From the NCBI GenBank assembly GCA_037893245.1, contig JBAIAA010000238.1:62001-126000 (forward strand): a stretch of DNA of 64,000 nt. Direction: 5' to 3'. The stretch's first letter is position 1; every line of letters begins with the position of its first letter. Under the pieces are notes generated by a model. The model was not told the origin of the DNA. It saw only the letters and a list, made by a program, of their open reading frames with translations, and searched no databases. Position numbers and translations under genes: made by a program. This DNA comes from Crossaster papposus (taxonomy: Eukaryota > Echinodermata > Asteroidea > Velatida > Solasteridae). Below are positions 46,101 to 55,100 of this stretch, piece by piece.

Positions 46101-49100
46101 AGAAGGAAACAAAACCAATTATATAATTATTTTTTGCTGATTGTACGGTACAAAATCAACATTTTATACACAATTTTAAGTTGTACGCGGCCTCCGACCC
46201 CCCTCCCCCCTGTCGTACGCTTTGTACGACCATTAAAATGTTGAAAACTTTGGACGTCCCCTTACTGCAGTGACGTTTCTCAGATTGTGTATTCCAATGC
46301 AGATTATTCTTACCAAACGTATACGATCCCTTTAAATGAAAAAAATGTACAACTGACTTGAAACAGTATGTGACTTTATATTTATAAAGTGACATACTGT
46401 TTGAAGTCAGGTAATAGTAATAGTCTAGATAGTGTATAGTTATAGGGGGCTAAGCGGGGGAGTCCCTCGGTCTCAAATCGTGCTGGGTACATGTATATCA
46501 AAAAGGCCCATTTATAAAATGATTTACAAATAGTCCGGGAGCCCAGCCAGGTTTAATCATAATTTTGAGTGCAAAAGGTTTGAAGCGTGGGATATGTTGG
46601 GGTGACTGGGACAACTGCAAAATGGGTTTTCTTAAGTTTGGCGAGTGGTGCGTTGGGTGGGGGGAGCCCCTGACAGACCCCCTAAAATTCGATTTAATCA
46701 TAATCTTGAGTGCAAACATAATTTCTTCATGAGTCGAAAGTTTATCGTGTACTGAATAGGATTTGTATACTTAAGAACAATATAATTGGTGCTAAGTACA
46801 CTTAAGAAGGTCTTTAATTAGTGCTAATTACACGTTTAATCATAATTTTGAGTGCAAGGATAAAACAAGTGTCAATGTGTAGCTGACACCTTGCTGGAGC
46901 AAAATACGTCACTTAAGAAAGTTTCAAGTGGTGCCATCCACAATTAAGAAAGGGTCAAAGGTAATCAGAAATCAATAAACACTATTCATCATAACGTTGA
47001 GTGCAACTTGCATTTTGTATATCAACAGTTTATCATAGACCGATCACTGATCACAAGCTTCGGAACAGGATATATAGTGCAAATTTCAATTAAGAAGGTC
47101 TTTAATTAGTGCTAATTACACGGTTTAATTATAATGTCAAGTGCCATAAAAACAAACACGTTTTAATGTGTACCATACACTGTGGTAGAGCAAAGTGTGT
47201 CAATTAAGAACGTTCCAAATTGTGCCATACCTACTAAAGAAATTGTCAAAGGTCACCAGGATTCCGAATTATCGTAATAAAGTCTAGTTTTTTATGCATT
47301 CGATCGATAACTTTGTGAATTAACAAACACCTTGTCAGGGTCTGATACACTTTATGACACGATGGGGATCTTGTATCAAAGCGAGCTCCAACAGGCCTTT
47401 TCTGAACAACCACCGAACACTGCGTCTTGCAAATCGAGAAAGAGAAGGCTTGAAGTGGAAGATATCTGAAATCTGCCAGACGTTTACAAGTACGGGCACA
47501 CGTTTTATCTTATGGTTTATGGATGATGCAGCATGTACTAACGGGCCGAAAATATCCCGATATGGGCTGGGTTCATTGCGAAATACTATTTTGACAACCT
47601 CCCCAAGCAGATTTATATATTTATTTTTTACACAAAAATACAAACAGAATATTTACAGATGTACAAGGATATTTATAGGAATACAAAGCATTGATACTTA
47701 GGTATGTTTGTACATTAACTTAAAGAAAAGAAGGGCTGTAACTACGAAAGCTGTTTATCTTTATACCAATGTAGCATATAGACGTGGATAAATCCAAGTT
47801 ACACGCGTCTTCCTAAACACCTGAATTAAACAGCTCTTACTAATTATCTTAAATGATTGTTTAGTTATCCTCGTGTAACTTGGACAGTCTAAACTTATTG
47901 ACCGTGGACCCTATTGTTAATTACATTGTAATATAGAGGATTGCGCAACAGTATGAACATACGATAGGCCTCAGTAGATAAATCTTCAGCAGGTCTTTAC
48001 TTAGATACTCTACAGCCTGAGCCATATGGCTGATACCAAAAGGCAACGCAGTGACAGTTTCACTGCTGACGAAAGGATGGCTCTCGTTGAGACCATGAGG
48101 AACTTTAATTCCATTACATGTATTGGTGACAAACGATGTGACACTAAAGCCAACCAGAAAAAAGCTGATGCCTGGAAAGCTAATATTTCAGAAATGTCCA
48201 TCTCGTTTCCTGACCATAAAAGCCGATCTGCTATAAGGACAACAAAGAATTGGGTGTCCTAAATACAATCCGAGAAGTCCAAGTAAATCGTTCAACGTGT
48301 CTTTGCTAACTCTGAAACGTCTGATGAAATGTTCCTCGTCATACTCTTCTAAGGGATTCACCTTGTCCCTAAAAACTCCTGGTGCACGTTGGTGTTGGCG
48401 ACCATGACGATATTCTTGTTAGTTGGCCTCCTCTTGTGCAATTAAGAAGATTTTAAGCGCATCCATCCTGTCCACCTTTCTACCTTTCTGTGTACATATC
48501 TGGCTTCTAAATGGCTCAGAATACTCACTAAACAACCCCCGTACCTTGTTTAAGAATTGCTATTGTTTGTTATAAACACATGTTTAACTCCAATGGTCAT
48601 TTAAACGCGGCTAACTTAAAACAAGCTTTGTAGTACTTGTTTGAAGTTAGACACCAGGTTTAAACAGTGACTACTAATTTATACGCACCCAATGGCTTAA
48701 ACAGCTTTCGTAGTTACAGCCCGTACTGTTTAAGGCCGATTCTGATTTATGAGAAAGACGAAAACCCGTACAAAATGTACCTTCCTCCTCACACAGTACA
48801 ACAATACTCTAATGTTGGCATAACTAAACTTACAAAATAGTGTATGTAGGCTGTGTTTAGGAACATAATCACGGATTATGTTTAAATTTAGATACAACAG
48901 CTTTCCTTACGTATTCGACATGTGGGCACCAACTTCATGCTCATCAATAACTGCGCCCACACAATTACAAGACCTCACGTTTTTAATAAGACTATCACTC
49001 AGCAATGCAGGTTGGATACACCATTGGTAATTGCTTTATTTATCTTGAATTGGTGGATTTGGGGGGTTGTATTTTATAGTCAATATCGTTTAACTGACCT

Positions 49101-52100
49101 GTCTGAAGTTTTACAGTCATTGATCCTGAGAAAAGCAAAACAAAAACGGCGTTCGTTCTCAACCGGCGTCGGGCAATGGTTTTTATGTTGTTCTTGTTTT
49201 GTTAGATTTACCGTCCGGCGATCGTTATTTTTGTTATATACAATTTAATTTTTGGAACAATTACAGGATATCTAGCGCAATAATTTTGCTGGATGCCTAC
49301 AATTGTTATTTACTTTCAAATTAGTAAAATATTTCTTAATAATTCGGTAGTCATTTTGTTCGATATCCGCAAATAGTATACTACCTTTAAGTCAACATTG
49401 GATATTTTCTGCCTTGTACCAATAAGCATACATTTAGTTTTGGTGGCGTTTAATGCTAGCTTGTTTCTTACGCACCAGTTGTGAAAACTAGTAAGAGCTG
49501 TATTTGAGGAGCTTCACATATTGACGTGGAGTCATCAGCTTACATAAATAAGTTGCAGTTTGGGAATATAGAAAATGGAAGATCACTAGTATAAACAAGG
49601 AACTAGTATCGACCCTTGTGCGGAACACCAATGTTTACGGACATGGTGCCGCCAATATTTACAGACTGACTGCGGTCACTTATTTACGACTTTAATAAAC
49701 CAATTAATTACAGAAGATGACATGTTCATCTTTTCTAGTTTCTCTGGTAAGATTTCATGATTAACACAATCAAATACTTTACTGAGATCTAAAAACACAC
49801 TGCCTGTAACTTCTATATTCTCCATGGCCTCAACACACATGTTTGTTAAGTCGTGAATGGTGCTTTCAGTTGAGTGCAGCAGTCTAAATCCTGACTGGCA
49901 ACTAGGAATCAGATTGTTTTCATCAAGGTAGCTATATACCGATGTGTGCACCTATCTTTCAAAAATCTTAGAGATAATTGGCAGTATAGAAATAGGCCGA
50001 TAGTTCATTTATTTCCTGCATGTTTCAAATTTGTAGGGTATCGCTCACATCTTATGGTTAAAAATCCCAGTTAAAGATTTAATGATATATTTAATGATAA
50101 GATAAGGTGAAGCAATTCTGATCATTTTAACACTAATGCCATCCAGAGCTGTTGCTTTCCCAACCGACATAGATTATATTTGCTTTTGAACAAACTCTTA
50201 GGTAACATTAGGTACTACGATATTGTGATATTTCGTATGCGGTGGGTTTTGTTCCTGCGTTTGGTAAAGTACATGTACACTTTGACGTTTTATGATTTCA
50301 ATTATCATTCTAATCATTTATTAATCAGACATTTTGATCGGACATTGCGCTGTGTAATCAGTGATTGGTCCATAATAAACGGTTGATCCACATAGAAATG
50401 TAAGTTGCACTTACATTGTTCTTTGTTGGTGTTCAGTTTACACCCCCGGTGACCTTTGACTCTTTCTTAATTAGGGATGGCACCACTTGTAACTTTCTTA
50501 AGTGGCGGATTTTGCTTCAGCAAGGTGTCAGCTACACATTGACACTTGTTTTATTTTTGTACTCGTAATTATGATTAAACGTGTTATTAGCACTAATTAC
50601 AGACCTTCTTAATTAGACTTTGCACTATATATCCTGTTCTTAAGCTTGTGATCAGTGATCGGTCTATGATAACCTGTTTGTATACACATGAATGCAAGTT
50701 GCACTCAACGTTATAATTATTGGTGTTTAATGACTTATGATGACCTTTGACCCTTTCTTAATTAGGGATGGCACCACTTGAAACTTTCTTAAGTGGCAGA
50801 TTTTGCTCCAGCAAGGTGTCAGCTACACATTGACACTTGTTTTATCCTTGCACTCAAAATTATGATTAAACGTGTAATTAGCACTAATTAAAGACCTTCT
50901 TAAGTGTACTTAGCACCAATTATATTGTTCTTAAGTATACAAATCCTATTCAGTACACGATAAACTTTCGACTCATGAAGAAATTATGTTTGCACTCAAG
51001 ATTATGATTAAATCGAATTTTAGGGGGTCTGTCAGGGGCTCCCCCCACCCAACGCACCACTCGCCAAACTTAAGAAAACCCATTTTGCAGTTGTCCCAGT
51101 CACCCCAACATATCCCACGCTTCAAACCTTTTGCACTCAAAATTATGATTAAACCTGGCTGGGCTCCCGGACTAAAAGAGCACCGTGTAAAAAGCATTTG
51201 ATTTGATAAAAAATAAAAATTCCCTGGACAAACAAAATGTAAAAATACCTGGAAGCATTTTGCAGTCAAGCTACCATCATTGACATGAAAGTGGATTGTA
51301 CATGTATAGTCTGTGGTTGCCATGCCAATTTCCCCGGTAACTATAGCGACATCTGAAATCCAATCTCTTCAATTTGTTTATGAGTCTCTTTCCCAGCGGA
51401 TATTTAATTTGTACCTATAGATACATGTAGTATGCTGATCTACTTTATATGTACAAACCTCGGTTAAAATTTAGGCAGAAAATCTCAAGCGTTTCCTTAA
51501 TTGCATTGGGATACTCGGAGCTTGGGGCCTGATGAGGCCCACGAGGAAAGGCAAACTGATTGGACAACAGATCCAAAACATTACATGAGTAATAGTACAC
51601 GGTATGAGTGGGCATATCTTGCGGCGGAAGAAAAATTGTAGCAAGCTACTGTACTTTACAGTAGGTTGTGACGATAACATATGTGACCTGTCATCACAAA
51701 ATGAGCGTAAAGTCGCACGGAGTGATTTCCCAGTACGGCCAGTCAAAGTCAAAATTTGAAGGGGTGGTCGATTTTGAGATTATATGTTTGTTTTAAAGAC
51801 TAAATCCCCAACAATCAATTCCCAATTTTTCAGGACGATCAGATGAAAAAAAGAAAGAAAAAAAAACAATTTTGACTATGCCTTTCTTTGCGCGTTCACA
51901 CAATTTCTCGCAAGAAATGCCCGTTTTTTTCATAATCTCTGTATTAAGACTCCAGACTATAAAATTAAAAAAAAAAAATATTGAGTATCAAACCTCCAAG
52001 TGTTATATACCATTGGAAAGCTCTGTTTCCACAGAATTAAGAAATACCCATCTCAATTTTGGATTTTGCCGACTTTACGCTCATTTTTGTGATGACAGGT

Positions 52101-55100
52101 CATATATATCTCGACATGTCAGAATTTCAAGAGATATGGGGTTTTGCCACCTGGGTAGTAGTAACATGATTAAGACACTGATTGGTATTTTTTTTTTCCA
52201 TTGGTTGATTTTTTTTCTCAGGATGCACTCCTTTGCATTACGCGGCAGGCAACGGTCACCTTGTGCTGGTCAAATGGTTGATCCACGAGGCCAGAGTAAG
52301 CCTGACCCCTCAGAGCAAGAAAGAACGGACGCCTAGGACATTCGCTAAGAAAAACGGTCACAGAAAAGTGGTGCTCTTCCTGGCTGAAATGGGTGAGGGA
52401 AAAAAGCTAGGTTGTCATAAGCCCTGTTCGCACTGGACTTTTTTTGATAAAACTTACCACCGAGACGATGGGTACTTTTCCCATTTTAAGTCCAGTGCGG
52501 ACAGCCTAGGACGTTTTCCTCTCAGTTACTTTTCCCGAGTCCAGTGGTTACTTTTACCGGCCAACTGCTGCCCGGGAAAACTTCCCAGATAACTTTTCCC
52601 TAGACGATAAGTCCAGTGCAAACAGCGCGAGTCAGTAAAAGCGGCTTAGGAAAACGTACATCTGGCCCCCAAGTGCGATAGTCTGAAAAAATCAAGAGAA
52701 CCAATTATGCTTTTGTAGTCAGGTACACTCACCTCACTATATAGATTAAATGGAGCAATTTGTAGACATATGAGAATTGTAAGGTCAGAGAATCGGAGAA
52801 ATGTGTAATCAATTGCAAGAAAAATGTGAAATAACTAAATATGAAAAATTAAAAGCAGTATTGTCGGTTAACCAGTTGGGAATCGATACAAAATACCACT
52901 TTACTTGAAAATGTCAGCATACCGGGAGCCATTATTTTATAGGATGCTTCAGACTGCCATTTCTGGCTCGGATGTGACTTTGGTGGTGCACTGTGGATAG
53001 GATGCATTCAAGCCGTTCAAAGTGCCCTCTATAAATTGCACACCCCTACATGTACAGCAACGGACCCTTCATTATAATGTAGCTCTAAAAGACCAGATAT
53101 TTTCAGCATACTTAGAGAGAAAAAACACCTCTAGCCCCATCAAACACTGACAGCTCTGTCAATATTGAGATTGGAAGTGGACCATCCTTAAGTAGACTGT
53201 AGTGGGCAAGATCCATACAATGTACACTTGTAGACGGGCATTTTTATATGGAAGCAAAGTGTGTGTATGTGCAAACAGTACGACATGTGTTAGGCAACCT
53301 AAATCAAGGATTAGCTGGAATTGTTTTTTGTTTTTGTTTTTTTCGCCACAATTTTATTTGTTGGTTTTTGGAGAGAATTTTGTTTTTCTTCTGAAAAAAA
53401 TAAAATGCTACAGTATATTGTCTAGTCAAGTATTTAGGTCGAGCCAAATCGAGACACAAAAATTTGAAAACTATACAGTTAAGTGTGTCGAGATTGAAAT
53501 ACTCATTATACTCGAAAAGTACATTGTTTATTACCCTAACTATCCCCATCCAGCCAAACTCTAACACAAGGGTTTGGTGGAGTCCAGCTGTTAGTGCACA
53601 GTTGTAAGCTTAAAGGTAGGATACACCATTTGCAGATATCGGAAATATTTACTACCGAATTATTAAGAAATATCTTACTTATTTGAAAATAAATAATGAT
53701 TCTAGGCATCTAGCAAAATAATTTCCTGTAATTATTCAGAAAAATATAATTTTATAAAGAAAAATTCGCGCTCGCCTGACCGCGATCGCGAAAAAACAAA
53801 GATAACATCAGAATAACTGCTCGACGCCGGTTAAAAACAAACGCCGTTTTTCGTGCTTTTCATGGCATCCATGATTGTAAAACTTCGGAGAGGTCAGTTA
53901 CACGATATTTACTATAAAATAAAAACCCCCAAATCTACCCATTCATGATAATTCCAGCAATTACCAATGGTGTATCCTACCTTTAACATGTTGACTGCCA
54001 ACTACGAGTATAGTCTTACCATGGAGGAATCCTCCATGGTCGTAGTACTTAACAGGTGTATCGGATTCTGCCACTACGAGTATACTCGTAGAAAATGAAA
54101 GCTTTTTGTATTGTAAACTAAATATGCTGGCATCACTGATAACACAACAAATACGCTGCTGGCAGTGCTAAGGGTATACATGTTTATGTTCAAATTATTT
54201 TGTTTCCGTAAAAAAAGTTTCCATTAAGTATGCGCATGCATACAATGCTTGGCAAATAGGGGCGCCCTGTGAAATTATGCCCGGCAGTCAATGTGTTAAC
54301 CCCTCTCAGAACCTATTGAGCTTAATACTTTCTGAGTAATACATGTAATAAACAATTAAATCTCGATGAGAGTTCGTCACATTATGTTGGTTGTACCACA
54401 ATCATGTATTTTTGCTATTATTCGCGAACATAAACAAGATGTGAACATAAAGTGATCTGTCACCACATATAAACAACAGGACCTAATTTGCATATTTATT
54501 TACTGTGTTAATTAGACCACTAATGGACTTCAATCCAAACACTAAACTACGCAAAATTGCGTAATTTAAGAGGTTTTCGATCATCTGATCGCACCAAAAA
54601 AATGGAGATATATGTAGAGGAGGACTTGGGCTTCCCAAATAATGCAAAATCTCTAAATTAACCACCCCTTAATATTTTGACTTTGGATGGCCATATCTCC
54701 AAATTGCATATTGGGGTGACAGGTCACATATATATACAGGCACTGGTATATAGTTAAGTCTCATTTTTGCTTGTATTTTTTGGACTCGAGTCGAGTCATT
54801 CTGATGAGGGCCTAAAGTCGAGTTGCCAAAAATTGTACTTAGAAAGTACTCGGTTAAGAACCTACATGTACGTCGAGTACTTACCGAATGCTTTTGTCTT
54901 AAAGGAAATTTACATCATTTACTTTTGCTGTAATTTTAAGAAATTAAGACTCGAGTCACAATTTTTGGCAACTCAAGTCGAGTTGCCAAAAATTGTGACT
55001 CGAGTCTCTAGCTGTTGAGTACCTGGTTCCGACTATAGCCCTGCTCGCACTGGACTTTTTTTGATAAAACTTACCGAGACGATGGGTACTTTTCCCATTT

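Larger units (their letters stand above)
47733..48722. mobile_element. Internally deleted PIF/Harbinger element
   Basis: GGGCTGTAACTACGAAAGCT is inverted at the right end (AGCTTTCGTAGTTACAGCCC, ending 48722). Inside are a Myb/SANT-like frame on + and a transposase N-terminal piece on minus, meeting near 48255: the two proteins expected of Harbinger elements. The C-terminal catalytic part of the transposase is gone. A clean 3-bp target duplication was not seen. Confidence 0.75.
46533..51172. mobile_element. 4.64 kb element with ~730-bp TIRs, TA-flanked
   Basis: GTCCGGGAGCCCAGCCAGGT (46533) is inverted exactly at 51172, and identity continues inward for about 730 bp to about 47262 and 50440, with the outer 400 bp almost perfect. 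TA flanks both ends. The TIRs contain recurring subrepeats (TTTAATCATAATTTTGAGTG; AAGAAGGTCTTTAATTAGTG). The interior holds other elements inserted later (47733-48722; 49009-49390; 49410-50190). No transposase attributable to the outer element was recognised, so its superfamily is open. Confidence 0.8.

Noticed and set aside
47335-47701. Overlapping 102- and 115-codon frames in the long-TIR element
   Set aside because: Neither strand gives a recognisable domain; mentioned as an unassigned interior only.
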